Shown: positions 1 to 7,469 of the stretch, one piece after another
Layout of the letters: each line of letters opens with the position of its first letter
Position numbering within the stretch: the stretch's first letter is position 1
Source: Yaniella flava
GTDB lineage: Bacteria > Actinomycetota > Actinomycetes > Actinomycetales > Micrococcaceae
DNA: 64,000 nucleotides
Assembly: GCF_039529295.1 (NCBI RefSeq)
Contig: NZ_BAAAMN010000041.1
Span: 62,001-126,000 of the forward strand
Reading direction: 5' to 3'
The notes under the pieces: model-generated
The model's input: the letters and a program-made list of their open reading frames with translations, nothing else
Databases searched by the model: none
What the model was told of the DNA's origin: nothing
Program-made: the position numbers and the translations under genes

Positions 1-361
1 TATCCGCTACGGCGGTGATGTTCATGCCGCGCTCTGCAAATCCCTCGTAGGACATCAGTGCGGCCCCAAGGTTTCCGGCGCCGACCAGTAGGACGCGTCG
101 ACCGCTGGTCACACCCAATATGCGAGCGATGGTATAGCGCAGGGCTTCGACCGAGTAGCCCTGGCCCGAGCGGCCGCTGTGTCCAAGGGCAGCAACATCT
201 TTGCGCGTCAGCGCATCCGAACATCCCAGGGCGGTGGCCAGCTGTGCAGAGGTGACGTAGCCGAGGCCTTGGGCGTGCAGTGTCTCTAAGTAGTGCAGGT
301 ATTGGGGCAGCCGGGACAGTGTGCGTCCGGAGAGTTTCTTGCTCGCGGGTTGTTGGGTCAT
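1..361 (-). CDS. rex: Redox-sensing transcriptional repressor Rex (3' end cut off by window)
   Basis: The visible N-terminal 120 residues start at ATG 361. They hold a winged-helix DNA-binding domain (about residues 35-70, ending in a SGRSGQGY wing) and the start of a Rossmann fold with GAGNLG at about 94-99, the NADH/NAD+ binding loop. Rex family members sense the NADH/NAD+ ratio and repress respiratory and fermentative genes. The start overlaps the stop of the upstream glutaredoxin-like gene by 4 nt (ATGA), so the two are translationally coupled. The recognition helix reads SDALTRKDVAALG, looser than the common SAQLRKDLS pattern. The rest of the protein lies outside the window. Confidence 0.88.
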   Translation of the reverse strand, partial: MTQQPASKKLSGRTLSRLPQYLHYLETLHAQGLGYVTSAQLATALGCSDALTRKDVAALGHSGRSGQGYSVEALRYTIARILGVTSGRRVLLVGAGNLGAALMSYEGFAERGMNITAVAD

Positions 362-603
362 GTCTCCAAGCCGGTTTCAATCATGCGACGTAACCGGCTG
401 GCATCGATGACCCAGAAATCGCGTTGCCGGTCGTCGATAAACAACACCGGGATCTCTTCGGCGAACTGTTCGGCCAGTTGTGGATGCTGTGTCGTCGAAA
501 TTTCTTGCCAGTCGACACCGTATTCGCTGGTGACTTCGTCCATGGTTGCTTTGGCGGCAGCGCAAAGGTGGCACTCGGGCTTGGTGAGCAGTTTGATATC
601 CAT
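358..603 (-). CDS. Glutaredoxin-like thiol-disulfide protein (DUF836 type)
   Basis: 81 residues from ATG 603; a longer reading to 633 is possible, but the internal ATG is preceded by an AGAAGAGA Shine-Dalgarno-like stretch and starts the family fold directly. It has a thioredoxin fold with a CHLC active site at residues 11-14 and a cis-proline in EEIPVLF. It probably reduces disulfides or glutathione/mycothiol-type mixed disulfides in the cytoplasm; the substrate is unknown. It sits between a BldC-like regulator and rex and overlaps rex by 4 nt, placing a thiol-redox protein in the same transcript as an NADH-redox sensor. Confidence 0.8.
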   Translation of the reverse strand: MDIKLLTKPECHLCAAAKATMDEVTSEYGVDWQEISTTQHPQLAEQFAEEIPVLFIDDRQRDFWVIDASRLRRMIETGLET

Positions 604-631
604 GTTGTCTCTTCTCGTCCTACCCAAAGAC

Positions 632-657
632 AAAACCGCCTCAAGAAAAGGCGGTTT
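632..657 (-). terminator. Hairpin between bldC-like gene and glutaredoxin gene
   Basis: AAACCGCC and GGCGGTTT flank a 9-nt loop, and the minus strand continues with TTTTG. It reads as a partial intrinsic terminator or attenuator inside the bldC-like/glutaredoxin/rex transcript, so downstream genes may be expressed less than the first gene. Confidence 0.6.
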
Positions 658-678
658 GTGCGGTGAAAAAAGTTTCGG

Positions 679-882
679 CTATTCGTCGGTGCCAGTCGCG
701 ACGTCGGTGTCAGTGACGATGGCTTCTACTGCCTCCAACGGGACACGATAGGAGCGCCCAAATCGCACAGCGGGTAAGTCGCCAGCGTGGATCATCCGGT
801 ATACGGTCATACGCGATACACGCATCATGCCGGCAACTTCGGTGACCGTCATGAATTTGGCATTTGCGAAATTCTCCGCCAC
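679..882 (-). CDS. BldC-like small helix-turn-helix DNA-binding protein
   Basis: 67 residues. The start is GTG 882, supported by a strong AAAGGAG 8 nt upstream; an in-frame ATG at 852 is an alternative. Residues 11-55 form a MerR/excisionase-type winged HTH (MTVTEVAGMMRVSRMTVYRM, then a wing with GRSYRVPLEAV), as in BldC and mycobacterial Rv0500A. It has no effector domain, so it probably binds DNA cooperatively as an array. First gene of the operon with the glutaredoxin-like gene and rex. Promoter-like boxes lie upstream at 970-998. Target genes cannot be told from the sequence. Confidence 0.82.
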   Translation of the reverse strand: MAENFANAKFMTVTEVAGMMRVSRMTVYRMIHAGDLPAVRFGRSYRVPLEAVEAIVTDTDVATGTDE

Positions 883-969
883 GTTTAATACTCCTTTAAC
901 GTTCCCTCTTAGGTCGGTGTTTCTACGCCTGAGGGGAAGTTCAGAAAGTAGGCGGCAACCACCATTACA

Positions 970-998
970 TTAATAATAGCTTACGCAAGAGATTTCAA
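970..998 (-). promoter_or_regulatory. Predicted sigma-70-type promoter of the bldC-like/rex operon
   Basis: On the minus strand, TTGAAA (993-998), a 17-nt spacer and TATTAA (970-975). This predicts a leader of about 80 nt before the GTG start. The -35 box lies 8 nt beyond the acuC stop codon. Confidence 0.5.
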
Positions 999-1005
999 GG
1001 CTTAG

Positions 1006-2247
1006 CTAGTCGAACCACGGATCTAATCCGTGAAATGGGAACACCGCCTTGCGGGTTGCCATGATCGACTGGTCGGTGGAATCTGCCGGATCATACCCGA
1101 CTTCCCACGAGCGCCACCAGACGTCTGCGCCGTCGGACATCGTCTTCACGACGTCGCTCGCGTCGGGCAGGCCGAGTTCTGTTGCGGCCAGTTGGCGCCA
1201 TTCTTCAGGGATCTCAGTTTTTAACGGGATGGGCGTGTCGGCCGCGATAGCGATGAGGTGTGCCCAAGCACGGGGCACGACTTTCATCGGGCTGTATCCG
1301 CCTCCCCCGAGGGCTAGCCATTTTCCACCAGCGAAATCGTGTGACCAATCCGAGGCGTCGAGCATCAGCTGGCGTTGGCCATCGACCGAGAGGTTCAGGT
1401 CGGCCAGCGGGTCGTGACGGTGGCCGTCGGCCCCGTGTTGAGTTACCAACACTTCTGGTGCATAGGCTCGCAGGAGTTGTGGGACCACGGCGTGTACGGC
1501 GCGCAGAAAGCCCGCATCACCGACGGAAGCTGGCACGGCGACGTTGACCGCATACCCTTCGGCCTGAGGGCCGCCAATGTCTTTGGCAAATCCGGTGCCC
1601 GGAAACAGCAGGAGCCCGGTTTCATGGATCGAAATGGTCAACACCCGCGGGTCGTTGTAGAACGCTTGTTCGACCCCGTCACCATGGTGGGCATCAACAT
1701 CCACATAGGCGACCCGTTCTGCACCCTGATCCAGCATGTATTGGATAGCTATTGCAGCATCGTTGTAAATACAGAACCCGGATGCCGCAGACCGCTGTGC
1801 ATGATGCATACCACCGGCAAAATTGACGGCCCGGTCCACTTCGCCAGCCCAGATGGCTTTGGCTGCTGCAAGCGATCCCCCAGCAATACGGGCCGAGGAG
1901 TCGTGCAGGTCGGCGAATACGGGACAATCTTCGGTGCCCAGTCCGACAGCCTCATAGACGTCAGCAATGTTGGCCAGCGTGGCAGCGTCCTGCGAAGAGG
2001 CATCCGATGATGCTGCTTTGACTTGAGCAATGTACTCAATGGAGTGAATGGTCGCTAATTCTGCGTCGGTGGCCACCGGTGGAGCAATGCGCGCCAGCAC
2101 CTGTGGGTCCAACACACCCAGCGATTTCGCTAACCGATGCGTCAGTTTCAGACGCACCGGATTCATGGGGTGGGTATCTGAGAAGCGATAGTTCAGAAAC
2201 GCCTCATCCCACACCAGTGCAGTACGAAGTTCAGCTGTGTTTTCCAT
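1006..2247 (-). CDS. acuC: AcuC-like histone-deacetylase-family protein
   Basis: 413 residues from ATG 2247; a GTG directly upstream at 2250 would add one residue. A class I/II HDAC fold is clear: GGMHHAQ near residue 148, the zinc-binding DVDAHHGDG near 184-192, QHGADGH near 271 and GGGGYS near 330. AcuC in Bacillus subtilis deacetylates and so activates acetyl-CoA synthetase; polyamine or acetoin-related roles are known for other members. It is monocistronic and divergent from trkH. An acs gene lies 21 kb away, which fits a role in Acs control, but the substrate is inferred. Confidence 0.85.
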   Translation of the reverse strand: MENTAELRTALVWDEAFLNYRFSDTHPMNPVRLKLTHRLAKSLGVLDPQVLARIAPPVATDAELATIHSIEYIAQVKAASSDASSQDAATLANIADVYEAVGLGTEDCPVFADLHDSSARIAGGSLAAAKAIWAGEVDRAVNFAGGMHHAQRSAASGFCIYNDAAIAIQYMLDQGAERVAYVDVDAHHGDGVEQAFYNDPRVLTISIHETGLLLFPGTGFAKDIGGPQAEGYAVNVAVPASVGDAGFLRAVHAVVPQLLRAYAPEVLVTQHGADGHRHDPLADLNLSVDGQRQLMLDASDWSHDFAGGKWLALGGGGYSPMKVVPRAWAHLIAIAADTPIPLKTEIPEEWRQLAATELGLPDASDVVKTMSDGADVWWRSWEVGYDPADSTDQSIMATRKAVFPFHGLDPWFD

Positions 2248-2265
2248 CACCGACTAGCGTAGGAC

Positions 2266-2289
2266 GTTGCGCCCCAAAAGTGGCCCAAC
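2266..2289. promoter_or_regulatory. Imperfect inverted repeat between acuC and trkH
   Basis: GTTGCGCC and GGCCCAAC (7 of 8 positions complementary) separated by 8 nt, in the 114-nt divergent region. It could be an operator; no family match is recognised. Confidence 0.3.
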
Positions 2290-2336
2290 GCGACGTTTAT
2301 GACGCATTCACGCGACGCCACGACCCAACAATACTG

Positions 2337-2352
2337 GTGATGTTCACGTGAA
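2337..2352. promoter_or_regulatory. Overlapping palindromes just before the trkH ribosome binding site
   Basis: GTGATGTTCAC (2337-2347) and TTCACGTGAA (2343-2352) are each perfect palindromes around their centres and share TTCAC. The trkH Shine-Dalgarno AAAGGAGG follows immediately. A regulator bound here would lie across the start of the message. Confidence 0.4.
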
Positions 2353-2361
2353 AGGAGGAAG

Positions 2362-3753
2362 ATGGGAGCAATGAAACGGCAACGGTCTAGCGCAGGAGCT
2401 CGACTCCACCATGGTGGTGGAGTCCCGATGATGCGCAAAATATCAAGGGCACTCATTGCCAGACCGGCCCGTTCCGCCGCATCCATGTTCGTCCTGGCCA
2501 TCGCGGTATTTACCGTACTGCTCTCCCTCCCCTTTTCGTCGGCAGAACGCACGATGACGCCCCTGGTTGATGCGGCGGTCACGGCCACGTCGGCGGTCAC
2601 CGTCACCGGTTTAACATCGCTGCCGCTCGACTATTTTTCATTCACCGGCCAGCTCATCATTCTGATCGCGATCCAGCTGGGCGGACTGGGGATTGTGACA
2701 CTCGGTGCATGGTTGACCATGTTGCTGTCCCGACGCTTGGCGCTGCGTTCCAAGATGCTATCGACCGAGTCGATGGGCGTGTCAGGAATGGGCGAAGTCC
2801 CGTCACTGCTGATCACCGTGGTGGTCTTCACCCTCACCATCGAAGTCGTTCTGGCTGCGGTTATGTTGCCGGTACTCAGCGCTGCCTTGGGGTGGGGCGA
2901 GGGCAGTTTTCACGCGATTTTTTACGCGATCTCGGCATTTTCCAACGCCGGGTTCAGCCTCTCTCCTGAGATGCTGGGCCACCCGCTGATCATGTCCACC
3001 ATCCACGTCGGGGCATTTGCTGGCGCCCTAGGTTTTCCTGTGGTGTACATGCTCTACCGGATGGTATTTCACAAAAGCCGCATGAATCTTCACACCCGGC
3101 TTACCCTGGAAGTCACGATCTTTTTGCTACTGCTCGGCATGATCCTGATGGTGATCTTCGAATGGAACAACCCCGACACCCTGGGGCCAATGCATACCGG
3201 AGACAAACTCCACAACGCACTCTTTGCCTCATCGATGACTCGCTCGGGTGGGTTCAGCACGTTCGACATCACGGACCAGACTGAGCAGTCACTGTTGGTG
3301 ACCAATGTCCTGATGTTTATTGGGGGCGGGTCCGGGTCAACCGCTGGCGGCATCAAAGTCACCACGCTGGCGGTCCTCGTCTTGGCTATTGTGGCCGAGG
3401 TTCGAGGTGACGAGCACATTCGCGTCCACCGTCGAGAGATCCCAAATAGCACAGTTCGCGTGGCCGTTGCGGTGGTCGCCGGGGGTGCATTTGTCGTGCT
3501 CACCGCAGTCATTGCCTTGATCGCAGTGACCGGTGAGGACTTGGAGTCCACCGTATTTGAGGCCCTTTCGGCGTTCGGCACCGTAGGCTTGACCAATGGG
3601 CTCACGCACGATGCCCCGCCGGCTGGGCAGTGGATTCTCATTGTGCTGATGTTCATTGGTCGCGTTGGTCCCATCACGTTTGCTGCAGGCCTCGCGGCAC
3701 GTCACAAACCCACTCTGTATCGTCACGCAACGGAAAGGCCCATCATTGGTTAA
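2362..3753 (+). CDS. trkH: TrkH/KtrB-family potassium uptake membrane subunit
   Basis: 463 residues; ATG 2362 follows AAAGGAGG at a good distance. It is an integral membrane protein with about eight to ten hydrophobic segments arranged as repeated M-P-M units. Selectivity-filter-like glycine turns are visible: VTVTGL, SNAGFS, TRSGGFST and FGTVGLTNG. GGGSGSTAGGIKVTT marks the typical cytosolic loop. It conducts K+ (and perhaps Na+) inward. The next gene encodes its TrkA/KtrA-type RCK partner and overlaps its 3' end, so the two form one transporter. The length and single-gene partner suggest the Ktr-like arrangement. Confidence 0.92.
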   Translation: MGAMKRQRSSAGARLHHGGGVPMMRKISRALIARPARSAASMFVLAIAVFTVLLSLPFSSAERTMTPLVDAAVTATSAVTVTGLTSLPLDYFSFTGQLIILIAIQLGGLGIVTLGAWLTMLLSRRLALRSKMLSTESMGVSGMGEVPSLLITVVVFTLTIEVVLAAVMLPVLSAALGWGEGSFHAIFYAISAFSNAGFSLSPEMLGHPLIMSTIHVGAFAGALGFPVVYMLYRMVFHKSRMNLHTRLTLEVTIFLLLLGMILMVIFEWNNPDTLGPMHTGDKLHNALFASSMTRSGGFSTFDITDQTEQSLLVTNVLMFIGGGSGSTAGGIKVTTLAVLVLAIVAEVRGDEHIRVHRREIPNSTVRVAVAVVAGGAFVVLTAVIALIAVTGEDLESTVFEALSAFGTVGLTNGLTHDAPPAGQWILIVLMFIGRVGPITFAAGLAARHKPTLYRHATERPIIG

Positions 3754-4405
3754 ACATTCGGATTCCCCAGTATTAGTTATTGGACTGGGACGGTTTGGCA
3801 CCGCCCTGGCGCAAGAGCTCACCGAATCAGGTCAGGACTTGATGGCCGTTGAACAAGACCGTGCGATAGTACAACGCTACTCCGGCGAATTCACCTCCGT
3901 GGTGCAAGCCGATGCCACCGATATTGCAGCCCTGGAACAGTTGGGTGCCGGTCAATTCGAGGTTGCCGTGGTCGGTATTGGCACCTCAATTGAAAATTCG
4001 GTGCTCACGGTGGCCAATCTGGTCGATTTGGGAGTGCAAACCATTTGGGCCAAAGCGATCACTCGAGCGCACGGCACTATTTTGACGCGTATTGGTGCCA
4101 GTCAGGTGATCTTTCCGGAACAGGACGCTGGAGAGCGGACCGCGCATCTGCTGGCGGGCACGATGCGAAACTTCACCGAATTCTCACCCGGATATGCGCT
4201 GGCCAATATCTCGTCACCGGCAGCACTGGCGGGAAAACCGCTGCGCGATCTGCGTCTGAAAGATCGCTTCGGCGTCACCGTGGTCGCTGTGGAACGTGAC
4301 AATGAGTTTCAAAATGTCTTTCCCGCCACACAGCTGGTCGAGGGACAAAACATGATTGTCGCGGGACCAACCGACCAGGTCGATGAATTTGCCAAGCGCA
4401 TATAA
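3746..4405 (+). CDS. trkA: TrkA/KtrA-type potassium channel regulatory subunit (TTG start)
   Basis: 219 residues when started at TTG 3746, which follows GGAAAGG at 3732-3738. The open frame runs further upstream inside trkH, but the RCK domain begins at once with VLVIGLGRFGTALAQEL (nucleotide-binding GxGxxG). Residues about 1-125 are TrkA-N (NAD/ATP binding) and about 135-219 TrkA-C. It gates the TrkH pore in response to bound nucleotide. The gene overlaps trkH by 8 nt, and the rare start codon may set a lower dose of the regulator. Confidence 0.88.
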   Translation: MVKHSDSPVLVIGLGRFGTALAQELTESGQDLMAVEQDRAIVQRYSGEFTSVVQADATDIAALEQLGAGQFEVAVVGIGTSIENSVLTVANLVDLGVQTIWAKAITRAHGTILTRIGASQVIFPEQDAGERTAHLLAGTMRNFTEFSPGYALANISSPAALAGKPLRDLRLKDRFGVTVVAVERDNEFQNVFPATQLVEGQNMIVAGPTDQVDEFAKRI

Positions 4406-4406
4406 T
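4401..4406 (+). promoter_or_regulatory. Consensus -10 box overlapping the trkA stop codon
   Basis: TATAAT at 4401-4406 spans the trkA TAA stop and lies 35 nt before the next ATG. No good -35 is visible 17 nt upstream. It may give the FAD oxidoreductase its own promoter. Confidence 0.4.
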
Positions 4407-4441
4407 GGCGACGAGTACTCCGACAGAAAAGCTGGTCTGAC

Positions 4442-5851
4442 ATGGTAAACGCCGTGGTGGTGGGCTCCGGGCCCAATGGTTTAGCGGCCGCACTGACTCT
4501 GGCCAAGGCCGGGGTAACCGTGACGGTTTATGAATCCTGCGACACTCCGGGTGGCGGGGCTCGCTCTGGCGAATCGACGGTGCCGGGGTTACTCCACGAT
4601 CACTGCTCCGGATTCCATCCCCTCGCGGTCGACAATGCGTTTGCCACTTTTGCCCAGTTGTCCGACTACGGGTTGGAATGGGCTTGGCCCGAGGTGCAAT
4701 ACGCACACCCGTTAGACAATGGTGACGGAGCAGCTGCCTATCGGAGCGTGGACGAGACCACCCGGGGCGTAGACGATGCCTCGTGGCAGCGTATTTTTGG
4801 GTCGCTCACCAACCAGTTTCCGAAAATCACTCGGGATTTTCTACAACCCATGCTGCGTATCCCTAGTGCACCGCTGGCCTTTGCAAATTTCGGGTTCCGA
4901 GCGGGCCTGCCCGCAAACTTGTTGGCCGGGCTGATGCGAACGGATCGGGCAAAGGCACTTTTTGCGGGTGTGGCCGCACACGCGTTTCGACCGCTGGACT
5001 CGTTTGGTTCCGCCGCGATCGGTGTAGCGCTGACAACCGCAGGGCACGCGTATGGTTGGCCGGTGGCCAAAGGCGGTTCGGCCGCAATCATCAACGCCAT
5101 GGTGGACGCACTGCACGCGCACGGGGGCAAAATCGTCACCAACACCCATATCAAGTCTGTGCAAGAGCTGCCCGAGGCCGATATCGTCATGCTCAATACC
5201 GCGCCGAAGGCTGCAGCACAGCTCATGGCGCCAGTGATCCCCGGGGCTATCGAGCATCGTTTGCGTTCGTTTCGTCACGGCCCAGGTGCTGCAACGGTCA
5301 GTCTGGCAGTTGAGGGCGGCATTCCGTGGACGTATAAGCCCGCTCGACGCGCAGGCACCGTCCATGTCGGCGGATCGTCTTCCGAGGTCGCCTTTGTGGA
5401 GCGCCAGATCACCACAGGCATCATGCCCCGCAACCCGTTTGTACTGGTGGGGCAACAATCGGTTGCGGATGAGTCACGTGTCAACAACGGCATCCATCCG
5501 GTGGATGCCTATGCTCACGTGCCGGCAGGGTATCCACACGATGCCACCGAGGTGATCGTGCAACAGCTTGAACGATTCGCACCCGGTGTGCGCGACCGCA
5601 TCGTCGCACACAGCTCCCGAACGACGCTGGAACTCGAAGCGCAGAACCCGAATTTTGTTGGCGGAGATATCGTCACCGGTGCGAATGCCTTCGACCAGTT
5701 GCTATTTCGGCCCCGTCCGGCGATCAATCCGTATTCGTTGGGTGTGCCCGGGGCCTATCTGTGTTCGGCGGCTACTCCCCCGGGCGCCGGGGCGCACGGC
5801 ATGGCCGGCTACAATGCGGCGCAAGCTGCCTTAGCCGAGCTGCAGCGTTAG
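4442..5851 (+). CDS. FAD-dependent oxidoreductase, phytoene-dehydrogenase-like (COG1233 type)
   Basis: 469 residues. The N-terminal dinucleotide motif is GSGPNGLAAALTLAKAG at about 8-24 with a following acidic YESCD, then GGGARS, typical of FAD amine oxidase/CrtI-like flavoproteins. The C-terminal GAYLCSAATPPGAGAHGMAGYNAA closes the FAD site. The substrate is not predictable; family members are often annotated as NAD(P)/FAD oxidoreductases without a known pathway, and no carotenoid genes are nearby. It follows trkA by 36 nt, possibly with its own -10 box, and overlaps the convergent proC by 4 nt. Confidence 0.82.
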   Translation: MVNAVVVGSGPNGLAAALTLAKAGVTVTVYESCDTPGGGARSGESTVPGLLHDHCSGFHPLAVDNAFATFAQLSDYGLEWAWPEVQYAHPLDNGDGAAAYRSVDETTRGVDDASWQRIFGSLTNQFPKITRDFLQPMLRIPSAPLAFANFGFRAGLPANLLAGLMRTDRAKALFAGVAAHAFRPLDSFGSAAIGVALTTAGHAYGWPVAKGGSAAIINAMVDALHAHGGKIVTNTHIKSVQELPEADIVMLNTAPKAAAQLMAPVIPGAIEHRLRSFRHGPGAATVSLAVEGGIPWTYKPARRAGTVHVGGSSSEVAFVERQITTGIMPRNPFVLVGQQSVADESRVNNGIHPVDAYAHVPAGYPHDATEVIVQQLERFAPGVRDRIVAHSSRTTLELEAQNPNFVGGDIVTGANAFDQLLFRPRPAINPYSLGVPGAYLCSAATPPGAGAHGMAGYNAAQAALAELQR

Positions 5852-6663
5852 GCGCCCAGTGCTTCGGAGCGGGCCACATTGGCTTGCAGTGCCTCGACCA
5901 TGATCTGGTTGAAACCACCGGCATCCAAGGATTTCAGGGCTGCTTCGGTTGTGCCGCCGGGGGTGGCAATAGAGTTTTCGAGTGCGCTCGGATCAGCATC
6001 CGGCAGTTCCAACATAGTGCCCGCGCCCACGACGGTGAGCCGGGCAAGTTCTTGCGCCGTGGCTGCATCGAGGCCCAGGTCGGTGCCGGCATTGGCCAAG
6101 GAGTTCACAAACCGGAACACATAGCCGGGGCCAGACCCGGCCATGGCTGCCAGCGCGTTGAGCTGGTCTTCTTCGACGTGAAATACGGTGCCGGAGCCCG
6201 CGAAGACCGAGTCGACCTGGGACACTTGTGCATCGGTGACCGTGGCGCCGCGTGCCATCCCCACTACGCCCTTGCCCACGGTCAGCGCTACGTTGGGCAT
6301 GGTGCGGACCACCGGTTGGCCCTTGGGCAGTGCTGCGGTCAAGGAGGCCAGCGTGGTACCAGCAGCAACCGAGACGACGGTGGCATCGGGTCGCAACGCC
6401 GCGGCAAGCCCGCGGGCAGTTTCGACCATCTGGGGCGGCTTGACCCCCAACACGACGATCTCTGCATTGGCTACGGCAGCATTATTGGCTTGCGGATCCT
6501 GCTCGGTCGCGATCACATCGATCCCAAATTCAGCACGACGGGCGGCAGCAGAAGCAACCGAATGCGTGGTGGCCGTGATGTGCTCGCGATCGTATCCGCC
6601 GGCCAATAGGCCCGCCAGAATCGCGGAGTTCAGGTGTCCTAAACCGATAAAACTGATGTGCAT
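5848..6663 (-). CDS. proC: Pyrroline-5-carboxylate reductase
   Basis: 271 residues, a typical ProC length. It catalyses NAD(P)H reduction of pyrroline-5-carboxylate to proline, the last step of proline synthesis. The Rossmann motif GLGHLNSAILAGLL is at residues 7-20, GVKPPQM near 73, and the C-terminal signature PGGTTEAALKSLD lies in the dimer domain. It begins on the last base of the upstream isomerase stop (TAATG). The order Ppx/GppA - sugar isomerase - proC also occurs in mycobacteria (Rv0496-Rv0500), so this is an old actinobacterial cluster. Confidence 0.95.
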   Translation of the reverse strand: MHISFIGLGHLNSAILAGLLAGGYDREHITATTHSVASAAARRAEFGIDVIATEQDPQANNAAVANAEIVVLGVKPPQMVETARGLAAALRPDATVVSVAAGTTLASLTAALPKGQPVVRTMPNVALTVGKGVVGMARGATVTDAQVSQVDSVFAGSGTVFHVEEDQLNALAAMAGSGPGYVFRFVNSLANAGTDLGLDAATAQELARLTVVGAGTMLELPDADPSALENSIATPGGTTEAALKSLDAGGFNQIMVEALQANVARSEALGA

Positions 6664-7469
6664 TACGCTCCTTGATGTTCGGGGTCGCGGCTGAGGTGGC
6701 GGCGGGCAAATTCCAGGGATTCGGCGAGCATTTCTTCACGATGTCCCGGGTACTGTTTACCGCGCGTCGACACTTCGACGCAGACTGCACCGTCATAATC
6801 GCTGGCTGCGATGTGGTGTAACGATTCGACGACGCGTTGGTGCCCGTGGCCGGGTAACCGGTGTTCATCAGCACCCGAACCCGACCCGTCGGTCAGGTGG
6901 ACGTGTTTCAGCCGTGAACCCAGCAATTTGATGGCGGCCAACGAATCGATTTTTGAGGTGGCCGCGTGGGAGAAGTCCCAGGTGATGTGGTCGTAATCTT
7001 GTGGGATGGGGTCATGGTGTGGCAAATACATCACGATTTCCTGGCCGCGCACCCGCCACGGGTACATGTTTTCCACCGCAATGGTGACGCCGGTGGCTTC
7101 CATGATGTCGCGGATGCCGGTGGCAAAGTCTCGCGCGTAGGAGCCCTGCCAACGAAACGGTGGATGGACGACAACCACCTCGGCGCCCAGCTCGCGGGCG
7201 AGGTCTGCGCTGCGTGCCACCTTGGACCATGCGGAGCCCCAGACTTGCTGGGTAAACAGCAGGGTGGGTGCATGGATGGCATGAATGGGCATCGAGTGAC
7301 GTTGCGAAAGTTCATCGAGTTTGGACGGATGATGTGTCCACCGGTTCTGGGTCACCATGATTTCGACCCCGTCATAGCCGAGGTCTTCGGCCATCGGAAA
7401 CACGTGTTGGGGCGACAGGGAGAAGATCGACGACGACGATAACGTCACCGGTATCTCTGGCTTAACCAC
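6663..7469 (-). CDS. Sugar phosphate isomerase/epimerase family protein (TIM barrel)
   Basis: 268 residues with an AP-endonuclease-2-like TIM barrel: GYDGVEIMVT near 30, VVHPPFRW near 105, VAVENMYPW near 135, TWDFSHAATS near 170 and LKHVHLTDGSG near 194 give the metal-binding Glu, Asp and His positions of the family. The substrate is unknown. It overlaps the upstream Ppx/GppA gene by 8 nt and the downstream proC by 1 nt, so it is cotranscribed with both. It corresponds in position to mycobacterial Rv0498. Confidence 0.82.
   Translation of the reverse strand: MVKPEIPVTLSSSSIFSLSPQHVFPMAEDLGYDGVEIMVTQNRWTHHPSKLDELSQRHSMPIHAIHAPTLLFTQQVWGSAWSKVARSADLARELGAEVVVVHPPFRWQGSYARDFATGIRDIMEATGVTIAVENMYPWRVRGQEIVMYLPHHDPIPQDYDHITWDFSHAATSKIDSLAAIKLLGSRLKHVHLTDGSGSGADEHRLPGHGHQRVVESLHHIAASDYDGAVCVEVSTRGKQYPGHREEMLAESLEFARRHLSRDPEHQGA

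Noticed and set aside
882..1005. Search for the tiny ribosomal protein bS22 near the BldC-like gene, as in mycobacteria
   Set aside because: No Lys/Arg-rich short frame found here or in the neighbouring gaps.
3090..3677. 195-codon minus-strand open frame
   Set aside because: Antisense to trkH, Ser/Thr/Pro-rich translation without features.
5761..6609. 282-codon plus-strand open frame
   Set aside because: Shadow of proC on the opposite strand; no domain or ribosome site.
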